From assembly GCA_026419785.1 (NCBI GenBank), contig JAODTK010005911.1, positions 35,001 through 99,000 of the forward strand: a DNA stretch of 64,000 nt. Direction: 5' to 3'. The first letter of the stretch is position 1; each line of letters opens with the position of its first letter. The notes under the pieces are model-generated. The model made no database searches, was not told the origin of the DNA, and saw only the letters and a program-made list of their open reading frames with translations. Position numbers and translations under genes: made by a program. Shown piece by piece: positions 33,857-46,460 of this stretch. Source of the DNA: Sclerodactyla briareus (lineage: Eukaryota > Echinodermata > Holothuroidea > Dendrochirotida > Sclerodactylidae).

Positions 33857-35449
33857 TGTGTTTCCGTAGCATTGAGATGAAACAAATGAATGTATGAAAA
33901 TTCAAATGTTCTATAATGCCAAAAAGGCTTATGATGACGCTATTCCTATAACGCCGTTACATGTCAAGTCCGTCCGAATTCTCACGTGTGAATTCAATAT
34001 TGATGAGTTCGATGTGCGGCACTAGTGAGTGGTTGAGATCTACCAGAGTACCCATCACCGATTTGGCAAAACAATTCAAAAGCCTGTCATTACTGGCTCT
34101 TGATCTCTCTTTCTAGCCTGTAAATATTCATTCCCCCTAAACGCCAAATCCTGCTTTCACAGGGGGGGACTGGTACGGATTTGCTGACCGCAGTGCTTCT
34201 GTGGTCAGCTCTCGCTAGGCTGCACGCGTAAGCTCACCGTAAGGGGTGAGGCGATTTTTCCAAACCACGGGCCGCTTGCGGAACTGCGACGGCAAGATTT
34301 TGAACGAGTTCTTCTAGTGCAGGATACCGCAAGCCGACGTATTTTTGTGAAGGCGAACATAAATTAGGCGTTGCCAGTCGGAAAGCGTGGCCATAACTGA
34401 CTGAAGTATACCCTGGTGCTTTTATATGAGTTGGTTCCGCTTATTCCTTCAGTAATTTTTCGTGAACGTCCCGGGTGGGGAGGGCACATCCTTGGTGTGG
34501 AAGGAAAGCTAGCCCGTCTATCTTCTTCTGGGGGTAAAAGGACTCCTCCATTTTTGCATCGAAGTACAATGTACGGGTCATCGCTGCGAATGCTTACGGC
34601 CCATTTGCGCAGTCGACTGTGGGCTTTCGTAATCGGGGTCCACGCTTTCGCAGCCAGTGACCGTAATAACTGTGGAGTCATTGCGGCTTGACACTGTTAC
34701 GTGTGAGGTAGACTTGAGAAAGCTCGGGGACAGCATCGTTAGTCACTGCTCTGATTGGTTCCATCTAAATAAGCCATCTAATAAGAGATGTGGTCTTATT
34801 TCAAATGTCGAGAGATGGGAGGGGGAGGCTTCAGTTAGGATTTCAAACTCCGTCACCACGTATTACAGATAGGGATTTTTTTTTTAAATCGAAAAATCGG
34901 ACGACCGAGAAGCGTCTGAGGCGCGATCTCCTGCGCCTCCATAGCAGATCTGGTGACAAGGGAGGCTGCCCTGCATGGTGGGGACAATAACAATACTTCG
35001 TTCGGTGCATCCAAATAAATACCGAGGCTGGTCTAATCAAGAAAAAAAAGGTCACTGGGTTCAGACTTGAATCTAAAAGCAGATGGGTCTTCCCGTGCCA
35101 TACCATAATGCTTCATAGCTTACATCGGGAAGCCACACGGCAAGCTGCCTGAAGAGATTCGAAAACATGAGTGCAGGCATGACAGAACTTGCAGACATCA
35201 AGCCCCATCCCTCCGCTATATCCAAGTGGCTCTCAACTAGTGATTTAATCGGTTCGTGTGCAAGCACGCATCAATTACTGGGAGTAACGAATCCTTCACA
35301 GTTCTCACTAAAGTCTGGTCATTTTGACACAAAAAACACACTTTTCACAGGAGTTCATGCATGCCCTAAAAGGCACGAGTAGTTCAGCGATGTCAACGTC
35401 ACCAGACCACGACAGAACTCCATCTCAATATTACGAATGAAATTTTGTA
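33857..35449. other. No gene confirmed
   Basis: Antisense open frames overlap at 34364-34691 and again at 35073-35382; neither pair shows a domain. A segment at 34236-34370 repeats the CGCTTGCGG flavour seen at 17.4-17.8 kb. Confidence 0.35.
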
Positions 35450-36180
35450 ATTTAACACTGCTTCTGAGTTATTTCAATATTAGCTTACTAGGTGTTATGT
35501 TTGGTGATCAGCGTTTTTACCTGGTCTTAGTACTTGGGGGTATTGTTGCATTCCCGGATATCCTTAGATTAGAGGGTTAGTACAAAATAGCACAACCTAA
35601 GCACCCACCACTTTGAAATTATTTGGCGTTTTCATGTGCTGTACTAAACTTAATTTGAAACATCTTTGCATTTCCAGGTGTTGTTCATGTAATTGCATGG
35701 GTGCTATATAGAAAACATTAACACCCACTCCGTCAGTGAGAGTTATTCTGCATCTTCACCTGGTCTTAATCTTTTGGGAACTGTATACGATTTCAGGTAG
35801 CAAGATACAGTTGTGCAATATAGCACCCTGAACACCACTCCGTTTTGGAGTATGTGCGTTTTTTTGCTAGCTTAGTGGATTTGAATTTCATGTAAGCGTT
35901 GTAAGGTGGCGATGCTGCGATTCGGGGTAATATGCAAAACTAGCATCACTCCGTTTGGAGTTTAATTTTGCGTTCCACAGCCGTCTCAGTGTCGCGAGAG
36001 CACTTCTGCATTTTCGGCTGGGCCGTTTGGGCAACGTCGTGCAAAATCGCACAGCAGAAACAACACGCGCCCGTTTTGGAGCAACTATCTTGCATTTTCA
36101 CCTTGTCTTTAGGGGGAGATATTGGCATTCCCAAACCGCTTCAGTGCAATTCTATGTGATATAACACACCGAAATGCCCA
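35450..36180. repeat. Degenerate tandem array, period about 110 bp
   Basis: A CACTCCGTTTTGGAGT-like block, itself an imperfect palindrome, recurs at about 35608, 35730, 35838, 35947, 36064 and 36170. TTCACCTGGTCTTA-like and TGTGCAATATAGCACC-like blocks lie between. Six or seven units, diverged. Confidence 0.7.
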
Positions 36181-36284
36181 ATTTACTGTGGGAAGAAATG
36201 TTCCATTCACAAAATAATATAGCTTATAGCAACTCGATATAATATTTTTCTTATTTCAATTCCGTTGGTCGGACTGTTAGGTAC

Positions 36285-39260
36285 ATTGGATTGATTGATT
36301 GATGATGAGGGATTGATTGATTCCGTTTATTGTCCTTTTCAAGGAAATTCTTGATGCACTAGATGTTTACATATGTTTTACATAACCCAACGCCAACGGA
36401 AAAGTTGCTATTAACGTTACAAAAAAAAAAAACTGAAAACATAACAAATTATCTGGTAACTTTGCTGTTGAGTAAATGTATAGAATCGGGAACAAACGAC
36501 TGCCTATACCGAACTTTCCTACTAATGGAACACACAACACACCCCAGATTTGTTATAATTAATATGTGTAGAAAGGGTGCGTAGTATCTTTTCTTATTGT
36601 CGATTTGACAGCGTTCTCTCCTTGGATATTTTTTCTATTGTTGTATTGTTGACCAATAATCCTCTCAGCTGCTTGCGAGCGCTCAATTTTTTGCTTGTTT
36701 ATTTTGTGTCAGGTTATTGGTAAGACAAATAAACGTGAGCACAGATTGGATTACCCGTTTGTAAAATAGAACTAGCAGTGTGTTGTCCAAGTTGAGCTTT
36801 TTCAGCTGGCTTGAATCAAAATACAGGCGGTTGGTTTGCTTTCTTCTTCTGTGTTGCATTGTATTGATTGACCAATCAAAATTGGTCGTAATCCGGGTAC
36901 TACTACTTGTCTCAGACACTTTCTCACGACATTGCCGTGGATATAACATGAACAGACTCAGTTTTTCTTTTCTTCTAAAATCCATTACTTAGAAGTTTTG
37001 TTTTTGTAAAATGTAGTTTAGAAATGTAAATCACACCATTTAACGAACCCATTAATCGCTGAGAATTCACTATCAGTACTCCCTCGCCTGCAATACCCGT
37101 AAATCACGGTGTCGTCTGCATATTTTATAATTGAGCAATTTTCATTCCTGCTTCCTTACACAATTCCCTGGTATAAGAACGAAAACATATTGGCATAACA
37201 CACACCCCTTGGTGTGCACACCAATGCTCACAACACCAGTATCAGAAAATCGTTTAACCCACCTTGACCCGTTGTGGCCTCTGTAGAGAAATCTGGATAA
37301 TCCTTATTAAATAAGGATTGACATTCAATATTTTCTACTTCTGAACCAGAGACATGCGTAACAGTGTGTTTAAAGGCACAGAAAAATCTATGAAGTTTGG
37401 GACCTTACATAAAGTTTGGGTTTGTCCCAGGTGTGAGATAGAGCATTGTGCAGATACAGTAGCACGGCATCCTCAACGCCCCTGTTTTTTCACACGGTAG
37501 GCAATTGCAACGGGACGGGTTCTAGGTATGCGTTAGGTTCCCCCCCCCCCCCACCTGTATCAGCAAATTTTCCCCTACTAAATCTTTTCAACGCACTTCA
37601 TAGAACTGCACGTGATAGCAACAGGCCTTGAAATCGTTTGGGTTGGCCTTTTCTTCTCTTACTTTTGGAAGAGGGACAATGAGTGAGAGTTTCCACAGTT
37701 CGGAATCCTCACCACAGCGAATGACCCCTGAAACAGGTGTGTAAGGACTCCTGCCAGCTGGTCTTTGCACATTTTCAGTACCCATTACAGGATTATCAGG
37801 TCCCAGGCTTTGTTGACCTTGACTTGCCAAGGCCACGTCTGACTCATGCTCTTGTCACTTCCACACGTGCAGTCGACTACCACACCTTCGTGCCGATAAT
37901 CGAGCACTGCATTGTTTTCCTGCGAAAAATCAGAACGTCCAAACCTTACAATAACAGAACATTGAGCTCATTTACAACTGATTGGGAAACCATTGATTGC
38001 GGGACATTAGGCTTTTGTTTATAATCAGTTAGGCGCTGCAATGTTTGCCAACGCACTTCTAGAATCGCTATCACGAAAATTGGGTCTCAATTTTTTCTCT
38101 GTACCTTCCTTGGCATGTATCCAACCTGTTCCTTGATTTGTTTTTGAACATTATCTACGTCCACGATTACCACACGAAGGCAATGATTTTTTAATTTTAA
38201 TAATCATCAGTTTCTTTTGGAAACCCAAGGTTTATTGTTCGGAATAAGACCCTGATTTTCTGGAGGGAGATGTTAGATGTTAGGGAGATGTTTAGAGTCC
38301 ACACAGAATGTAATATAGCTATATCACCTCCACTTCCTGGTCAAGCGTGTCGCTGATCGGCGAAAACGTCCCAGTCGGTGCAATCCAACAGGCTCTTAGT
38401 CGCTCAGTTGCTTCTTCAGACCAGTCGTAGCGTTTGCTTGGAAACCACCGACGCTCTTTCACTTCTGCTTTATACCGTAATACTGAATGTTAAGATTGAT
38501 CAGAGTTCCCAAGTTGGTGACAGCTCTTGCATTTGTAGACACCGGCGATATTACCATAACAAGGCGAGGGTAGCTGTTATCCCTGGTCGGATGTCAACGT
38601 ACTGTTCAGATTAGGGAGAACATTGTTTAATCGGCATTGTTGAAGTCCCCAGCAATGAATATCGGCGCAGAGGGCGATCGTGCTTGAAGTTCATTGACGT
38701 TCTCAGCTACGTCTCTCTGGCGATCGCGATGTCGGCTCGGGGGGGCGGGGGGATGTAGACAATAACATGCAAATTTGTGGGAATTCACGTGGGAGGTAAA
38801 TGGCCGGTAATCCACCTGACAGCATTTTCAATGTCAGGCCAACAAACTCGTGTTTTTATAATGACCGTTATTGCAACCCAGTCGCTGATTAAGATATAAG
38901 GCACATCCCCCCTCTTCCCTTACCCAGATGCGGTTTTTCTGTCACTCGTATCAAAGAAAAGTGGCATTGTGGACTGCAGCGTCCGGGGTGTTTTCGTTAA
39001 GCCATGTCTCAGTGAACGCAATGAGACCGACTCTCTATACTCGTGCATTGTAAATGTGCAGAGAGTTTGTAATTCCGTCCATTTTTTGGTTGGTTGAGAT
39101 CGACCATTTCCCATGACATGGTCGGTAGTGGTGGCGCTTGGCCCCCCTTCTTCTGATACGTGCCTGATACCCCCGCGCTTACCTCTCTTCCGTGGTTTTA
39201 TCACCTCACGGGGAGTTTTACACAAAGCCATTCGGAAAAGTTTCAAAGCCATTTACATGC
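36285..39260 (-). mobile_element. Near full-length APE-type LINE ORF2 (CR1/Rex-like)
   Basis: The best preserved LINE here, read on the minus strand. It opens with RKRGKRGGIRHVSEEGG near 39190, then the endonuclease: ETWLNENTPDAAVHNAT near 39005, YRPFTSHVN, and IFIAGDFNNAD near 38635. The linker holds NSDHSVLRYKAEVKERRWF-like sequence. RT: LWKLSLIVPLPK near 37690, NDFKACC, GVEDAVLLYLHNALSH near 37450, KYADDTVI near 37115. C-terminus: MDFRRKEK near 36980, RLYFDSSQLKKLNLDNTLL near 36820, RQSFVPDSIHLLN near 36495. A (TGAT)n stretch at 36290-36325 looks like its 3' simple-repeat tail. Frames change many times, so it cannot make protein as it stands. Wording is closest to the large CR1/Rex group common in fish and marine invertebrates. 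Confidence 0.85.
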
Positions 39261-39380
39261 ATTAGTCACAGGTGGTCCACATTCATTTCTTAGGAACTGA
39301 ACAACTTCAAAAGTCCCCTTAGCAACTCTTCAAATGTTGTGTAGAACTCATACAACAATATTAACTATCACACCTATCCC

Positions 39381-39486
39381 GGTGTTGTTGTAAGAAATTA
39401 CACAAAGTTGTGGTGAAGGTTGTGTAAAAAAATGCCGCAATTGTGTAGATTTAAACAATGATTGTGTTAATTTCTTACACAACACG
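39381..39486. repeat. Inverted repeat, arms about 25 bp
   Basis: Left arm GGTGTTGTTGTAAGAAATTA CACAA (39381-39405) pairs with ATTGTGTTAATTTCTTACAC AACAC (39460-39484). The loop is rich in GTTGTGT motifs. A candidate fold-back element. Confidence 0.7.
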
Positions 39487-41055
39487 TGGGATCGGTGTGC
39501 TTGGACACAACATTTCAAGAGTGGGTAGGAAGTCCTCTTCACACTGGTACGAGCTGGTCGGTATGTAGGTAGTAGAGTATGTACTTAGCCCAGGCCCACA
39601 ACTAACAGAAAGCCCCGCCTCATGCAACTGCCGACGTGTCTACTAGTGCCATAGCGGAATACATTCATTCGAACGTATTAGGTGAAAACTAATGGCAACG
39701 GAAATACCCAGAACGCAGAAGTCTTAATGATTCCTTGACTGTTTCATACATAGCCTATGTCATTACAAAAGAACAAATGTGAAAATTGTAGCACCTCCTT
39801 ATGGGCACATATTACATTTTTCCCCAAATGTCCCCTTTTTCCGAACGATAAGCACCATTTCCATTTCTGTTTTTTTTCTTTAATTCATATATTTCTCCAC
39901 AATAACAAATTAAGTGACACGGATAGACAGGACAAGGCGATCGCCCCCGAGTGGCTCGCCTGGTTGCGCGATCAGTGTCTTTTTCCACATCTTTAGTTAG
40001 TCACCAGCTACAATTACAAGGCATCCCATATGTTGCTTAGATTCGGTATTAGCATTTAACCAGAAACAGCCACCACGCAGTTGCCCAATTTCAAATTCGT
40101 TAGGACTGACTATTGACAATGTCTGCTAAAGGAGTACAAGTTTTGTGGGAATGTGACTATATAAATTAGACACGATAAGCCCAACGGAACTTCATTGACC
40201 ATTTTTCTCCCTTCACTATCCTCGTATATCCTTCTAAAGGCTCATGAAAATCAAACGAACATGTAATGGTAGCCCAATACCTCTTAAATATTTAACCATT
40301 CATCGCCATCATTGACTACAACCTCGTTGGAACATAGCAACCTAACAACAGACTGTGGGCCTTTAGCAAAGTATATCCAATATATCATCAAAGAGTATGC
40401 CCTTTATATATACTCTACTACTTCCAGTAACTCTCTAGGGAGTTCACACCCACCCCTCTCACAGCTACTTGCAGCATCCCCTGTCTAGAGTGAAATGAAC
40501 CATCTAATGGCAGGTGTAACCTGACACCCTCAGGCTGCTGGCTCTCAGGCTGGACATGTAGGCCCTATTGTGTAGCTGAATCTATGGCTATATAAGTGAT
40601 ATGAGGGGGGGATTCCCGGTAACTCAGCTGCTCAATCAATTGTGCAACCATGGTCCCACATTTTGTCAACAGGTATGCCCATGAAGTTTGATATGAATAG
40701 ACCATAAATGAAGCTATGAATCTCTGTCTGTTACAGCTAGGAATACTAGTTAATGGATGACAATCCATACCCGAGGGTTGCAAGTTGACATGAGTAAAAT
40801 TCGAATAGATATAGTTCTGTTAATGTTGATAGTGATGCTGAGCTAGACTATCCCATTCTTAAACGGTAGCTGTAGAGGGTAAATAATATTATCCAAGAAG
40901 CATGGGGATTTTGTAAGGGCTCTTTTACTTATTTCAATACTTTCTCACCACATTATGATTCCTGATAATTGACTGGCCCTTGTTAACTTAACAGTTTTTA
41001 TGAAATATTCCAATCATAAATGAGCACCTCGTCTCGAAACATCAGCCATATCACA
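39487..41055. other. No feature seen
   Basis: No recognisable gene or repeat; frames at 39757-39996 (+) and 40565-40783 (-) have no domain. Confidence 0.4.
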
Positions 41056-41350
41056 TCAGTCTTAGAGGCTGTTGCAGGAAATGTTATTATTTGGCATTAT
41101 TTGGTCCATAAGTGACTTGAATGACCTTTAATGACATTAACGTTTGCATGGAAAACTGGTACCCTGATAATATGCCGCATGTCCCCAAATTCCAGACATA
41201 TCACCAAAGTCCCTAGAGTCTGTTGCAGGAAATGTTATTATTTGGCAGTTCTTGGTCCATGAGTGACCTTAAATGACCTTTGATGAATGACGGTTTTATG
41301 GAAAAAGCTGGCCTTGATGTTTGATGCACCAAGCCCCAAAAGCATTATGT
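41056..41350. repeat. Tandem duplication of about 151 bp
   Basis: GAGGCTGTTGCAGGAAATGT and TATTATTTGGCATTATTTGG at 41067 recur at about 41218 with GAGTCTGTTGCAGGAAATGT; both continue with TGACCTTTAATGA-like sequence. Confidence 0.75.
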
Positions 41351-42225
41351 AATCGATACACACGCCCTATGCTATAGACCCACAAAAAGGTATTAAAATC
41401 GACTTTTCTGCCCCTTGTAAACATGAAGACCAGGTAGCAGATCGAAGCGGGAGTTGGTTTCGTCTATGTAACACACAGAGCTCTATCACATATCCAAAAT
41501 TTACGGTTTCCATTTCTTTGGCCTGTAACATTTTCTTAAAACTGGACCTTGACCTTTTTGACCTTGTCTTTAGATGTTGTTGATCCACTGAGAACCACCA
41601 AAATTACCATGACAAGTCCTCTACGAGGCACCCTAATGTACTTCATTCCAATGGTTACGCCCATTAACAAAACTTCGAAAAATTGCGTAAATTCATGCAA
41701 ATATTCCATTAATGACCTAAGTGACCCTTTCTTCTTACAATGTTGTTGTTAAATTATCAGGATCAAAGCTTGTACCCATCTCACCGAGTTTCATGAGGAT
41801 TCAACCAACTCTAAACACTTGCCGATAAATTATGCAATTAGAATAGGTAAATGCGAATTAGTCACATTGAATGACCTTGGTAAACTCGTCACTACTGTAA
41901 AAATCATTGGGACTATAGATAAACATCTCCACCGACGTTTCGTCAAAATCCAACGAACTTCAAAAATATCGCAGAAATTTGCAAAGTAGACTACTTTTAA
42001 TTAGCATATATCATTGCAGTGAATCTAATCAGTTCGTTTACTCTTCATCGTTGTTATATACTCCGAACGGCATCACCAATGCATTTTCTACCGATCAAGA
42101 GATATCTTGTACACAAGCTCCCGGTGGCCAAGTTCATTAAATCAGCCAATTTAGCAACATGATGTATAGGTCTCTCTTGGGACGAAAGTGTCTTTCATGG
42201 TTCAGAAGATATCGAACCGCACATA
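41351..42225. repeat. TGACCT-rich dispersed repeat
   Basis: Contains CCTTGACCTTTTTGACC near 41546, GACCTAAGTGACCC near 41713 and similar blocks, running into the microsatellite at 42226. The style matches long dispersed repeats ending in simple repeats. Confidence 0.45.
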
Positions 42226-42234
42226 CGGACAGAC

Positions 42235-42297
<63 letters not shown>

Positions 42298-42320
42298 CGG
42301 ACAGACACACACACACACAA
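42226..42320. repeat. (GACA)n then (CA)n microsatellite
   Basis: About 17 GACA units followed by about eight CA units. Confidence 0.95.
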
Positions 42321-42571
42321 CAAAGTGACCACTATGTCTCTCCTTGAACAAAGTTCAGGCGAGACAAAAAAACGATCGTTTATCGAGACTGATGAAAACA
42401 GAACATAAAGACAGAGGAAGAACAAGGGAGTGACTGGGGTCAAGACACAAAATCATAGAGCATATACAATAAACAAAAGTGAACATAACGGTAAGTCAGT
42501 ACCAGCGCAAGGGATTAAATGCACACTTTACAAATAGCTGTACTGGGCCATCATATGTGCTTCACAAGTAT
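42321..42571. other. No feature seen
   Basis: Nothing recognised. Confidence 0.4.
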
Positions 42572-43180
42572 TTACGTTTGCACTGATGTTGCAAGAGTCG
42601 GTGCCATTCCGACTCCATTAGGAAACATCTCTCCCACGGTTTTGAAACAGTAGTCATGTAGCAACTTGCTATACTTTGAACGATGGTTACTAACATAAAA
42701 TACACTATCATTATTCCTGGTACAGTCTTCTAGAATCAGGTCTAGAGTGAATGACGTCTCTGAAAATTGAGAAGTCATCATGAATATAGCGTGAATAAAA
42801 TAATACATTTTGAAAATATGTACGTCACAAATTTTGAGAATACCCAAATTGGTGTGAAGTGAGTTATTAGGAAAACGGCGATGTCTGAAAGAGACCGTTT
42901 TCAAGATTCTGTTTTGCAACACCTGTAATGGCTTCAAAAGGGAAGGTTCAGTCATGTCATAGATTCCACACCATACGCAATTTGAGAAAAAAAAACGACG
43001 AAGATGCTTGTATCATCAGCAAATTGTCTCAAGGAATTATTTGGCGAAACATTAGAAATATCATTGACATATATATAAGAAAAACAATAATGGACCAAGA
43101 CCATCTCGACAAAACAATGGGTTCCTGTAGTCTTCAAAAGGAAGCTACGCGCTAATTTTCCACTTGGTCAGACAAGTCTT
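42572..43180 (-). mobile_element. Internally deleted LINE: RT YADD box joined to C-terminus
   Basis: On the minus strand, YVNDISNVSPNNSLRQFADD (RT motifs B to C) ends near 43005. Within about 45 bases it is followed by NCVWCGIYDMTEPSLLKPLQ and VLQNRILKTVSFRHR, the C-terminal region that in related LINEs lies more than a hundred residues further on. Then comes HTNLGILKICDVHIFKMYYF and a 127-codon open frame to 42572. The C-terminal part is unusually intact. The endonuclease and most of the RT are missing. Confidence 0.8.
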
Positions 43181-43189
43181 CCGGAATCA

Positions 43190-43290
43190 TCATGGTTACA
43201 AGGATTTTTCATACTCTCATCTCTGTTAACCTCAGCTGACCTCTGACCTGAGCCCACACGATAATGTCCCATGTACCCACCATTGGGGAC
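43190..43290. repeat. TGACCT-rich dispersed repeat
   Basis: TCTGTTAACCTCAGCTGACC TCTGACCTGAG matches the blocks at 46485 and 46770. Confidence 0.55.
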
Positions 43291-44255
43291 ACACATACGC
43301 AATAAGCATCTTCAATCGTTGAAGAGGAATTGAGTTATCGTTTTAAAGCAAGTCAACAGGCAAAAGCGCACACCCCCACATACGCACACTTAACGCCTGA
43401 TAGACTGCGTAGATCATTTTGCCTCCCGCAGAGAATAACAAGTGAATATACTCAAAATCCTGAACAGCATACCATGCACATTTACTGACATCAAGGCAAG
43501 TAGTTAGGGAAAGCATGTCGAGGGCATCTCAGTTCCTCACATTTGAAACAAAAAAACGTCTAGTGCGCTCCTGTAAACGAGGAAATTAGGAAATTAAGAC
43601 TTACAGTGCTACCCGAAACGAAACCTCTACGTAACGCGCGTGATCATCTGCTTTCGCAAGTTCGACATTCACAGACAACACTCTTTCTATATAACCCTGA
43701 GTTGGTTCTGACTTCCCACGCTCCACGGTTGCTAAAAATCGTTGGAAGTGATTTGCTTGATTTGCCTATAGTCGGCTGGCAGATTAGCACAAATATTTCG
43801 CGTAACGAGAAACCTTGGGGGAATTATCGCAAACTCTACCCCCCCCCCCTCCATCATGTTCTCAGATACCCACGGTATTCCCCACGTAATACTGATATGA
43901 AAAACTATCATTAAACGGGAAAATGAAACGTGATGGGAGAATTGGGTTGAATATTCGTCGGCCGGTATTTTTGAGGACATTTTCAAACTATTGATCACCA
44001 ATTTTCTCCAATTGTAGGAATGACCGAGAGCTGCATTTTTTTGTTTAACTCAAGTGCCTCTTGTGAACGTTGAACGATGATACGTTATATTCGTTATATA
44101 CATTCGTTGATTACTCGTCAAGCTGTATCGACCTGTTGGAGCATAATTAGATTCATTTGATTGGGACTGACACAACGCGAACCCACCCCCTGATAATCTT
44201 CAAATGAATATTCACTCTTCTACAGAAACTTTCATAATGACTGACTATGAGGATG
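43291..44255. other. No gene recognised
   Basis: A C run lies at 43841-43850; frames at 43606-43914 (+) and 43732-44001 (-) are antisense to one another and show no domain. Confidence 0.4.
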
Positions 44256-44639
44256 GGATTCAACAGATGCGTATGCGTGTCCGAAATGGATGCGAAAATC
44301 AATATCTACGAGAACGAACATTTGCTTCAGAAGCGAACACACGTTAAAACTTATGCGGAGACCAGGAAAATTGGCACAGCCCATGCATAGTCGTCGTTAA
44401 TTGACTTTTGATGAAGATTTACCATATGACCATGCGCGGTGATGCGCTTCCGCATTGGACTGGTGCTTATTTTGCCTATCCTGTTGGTTTGCTTTCGTTT
44501 AGAATTTATTTTGCCTCTGTGGAGCCAATATCATCGTGGCAAACTGGAAATACATATTGAGTCACTGGTCCCTGCGTATTTCACGTGATATCCGATTTTC
44601 ACATGCGTAGCGGGCCCGCATACGCAACACTGGGAATCC
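44256..44639 (-). mobile_element. MITE-like element, copy C
   Basis: A 384-bp copy in the opposite orientation to copy B. The left end GGATTCAACAGATGCGTATG CG and the right end CGCATACGCAACACTGGGAA TCC are inverted partners. ATGCGAAAATC and GATTTTCACATGCG follow inward on each side. The middle carries GCCCATGCAT, GCGGTGATGCGCTTCCGCAT and TTTTGCCTATCCTGTTGG as in copy B's reverse strand. Confidence 0.7.
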
Positions 44640-45594
44640 TATTCAATATGGCAAACACTTACCTTACGGAAGGCAGTGCGTGAATTGTTCTCACTTTTTC
44701 GAAAAGCAAATTCCGGTCCATCGAGTTGTGGGGGGGGGAGGGGTGGGGGGGGGGGGGGTGCAAGGGTCGCCTCTATCGGGACTCATTCAACAAGGCAGTC
44801 GTATATGCGTGAAAAAGTGGGATTCTTGTGCGGATGCGATATGACTGGTGTTCCGGTTTATTTAGGAATTATCACAAAAGGCTAGATAACCTTTAAGAAG
44901 ACTCGGATGGAAGATTAAAAACGGCAGTCCGTGCAAGGACTTGATCGGAGGCCTAAGGAGAAGGAAATCCCATAGCTCAAAATTGCGGTAATGCGGAATC
45001 ATCCGCATCTGCAGTTTAGCCTACTCAGTGCTCGTTCCATATCATGACATTTGGCATCTGTGAGCTCTGTCTCTGAGAATATAATACAACACAATATTCT
45101 TGACAATTTCTAGTCCGAGCTCACGTGATTTTGACATCATTGTGTCATGCCGCGCGTCCCGAAGTCACACATATGGGAACCACTTCGTAATGCGGTTGAT
45201 GAGTTGATATATAACATTGGACAATTGAGGCGCTATTAGATGCTCACGATTTTAATTAGGAAATGTTGTCTCGCTTTACCGTTCCTTACACACATGTAAA
45301 GGTTTATATTTTAATACTGTGAATTTTCATGTAGGCACCATTGTTATCGTCTGAAGGTAAACCTTTCATTTGGTTTGTCTTGATATGTAACCGGGGCTTT
45401 AATTTCCTTTTGGACTGAAATAAAGTTTTAATACACGTATTCTAAAACTTTTATGAAGAAAAAAAAATAGGCCCAATGGATCAGAAGAGTACATATACAA
45501 CGCTATAGGACAAGTCTTGTTACAACAGAACATAGGATTTAAAGGACCACACAAACATTTTGAAATAACATGTAGATGATGGCAAGGCAATTGA
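44640..45594. other. No gene recognised
   Basis: G runs lie at 44730-44758, part of the G-run repeat group. Nothing else recognised. Confidence 0.4.
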
Positions 45595-45720
45595 TGAGGC
45601 CTGTCTGGTCACCAATGACCCACGTAACCAGTTACTATGACAGAGTAAGAAGATCTGTGAAGCGCTTTGACTATATGTGGAAAGGGGCTATATAAGCACC
45701 AATATATTCAATTACATTAT
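45595..45720 (+). mobile_element. LINE 3' tail remnant
   Basis: GTGAAGCGCTTTGACTATAT GTGGAAAGGGGCTATATAAG is the usual 3' end wording of CR1/L2-type LINEs in animals. No coding part is attached. Confidence 0.55.
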
Positions 45721-46460
45721 TCTAATGCTACGGATTGCTTATGGCAGTAAGAAAAGTGTCCCCTCTGTCCAAAGTGTACGGAAATTGAAGGGATCTCTAC
45801 CCATGAACTCATATTGCCCAACGCCTTCAATTAGGAGAATATGAAAGACGAGTAGGGTGTTATTTTCACAGTACACATAGCCACAAAAAACAATTAGTAG
45901 AGTACAACATCTTCTTATTCATGTGTGTTGTCAAATGATTTCGGCGTGCTTGAAATACAGTTATTTACCGTTTCGCTCTTTCGTGCCCCAAATGACACAC
46001 ATAACATCGAATATACAATTGGCTAAGACACACACTCTCATTGTTGTGAACCACTGTTCACTTCCACTGATCGATATCACAATGTTTTATTATTTTTTTT
46101 CCGATTTCCATGGCAAGCAATCAAGTATCCCCAATCATCCCACTGCATACAGTGGGTAGATGAACTCGTACATACGGTTGGTCCGCGAGTCTGACACCTA
46201 TCCTAACCGAAGGGCTCACAATTCCACAAAGGATGCATCAAATCATTGAATACTACTTGAGATGCATCTACAGGCTGTATTCAACTGAAATGCGTATTGT
46301 GTTACACACACAAATTAGGAAAGGGGCACAATCGATGATTAAATTGGACATCTGAACAGAGATGACTCTTTGAGCCCAAATTAACCATCGGGTGTACTCC
46401 CCATAGGGAAGCAGTATGCCAGATTTAAAGCCTGATCGAACCAATCGTTCTGGACTTATC
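45721..46460. other. No feature seen
   Basis: Nothing recognised. Confidence 0.4.

Noticed and set aside
34364-34691. Overlapping antisense frames of 105 and 91 codons
   Set aside because: Neither shows a domain or splice signals; overlap alone is not evidence of a gene.
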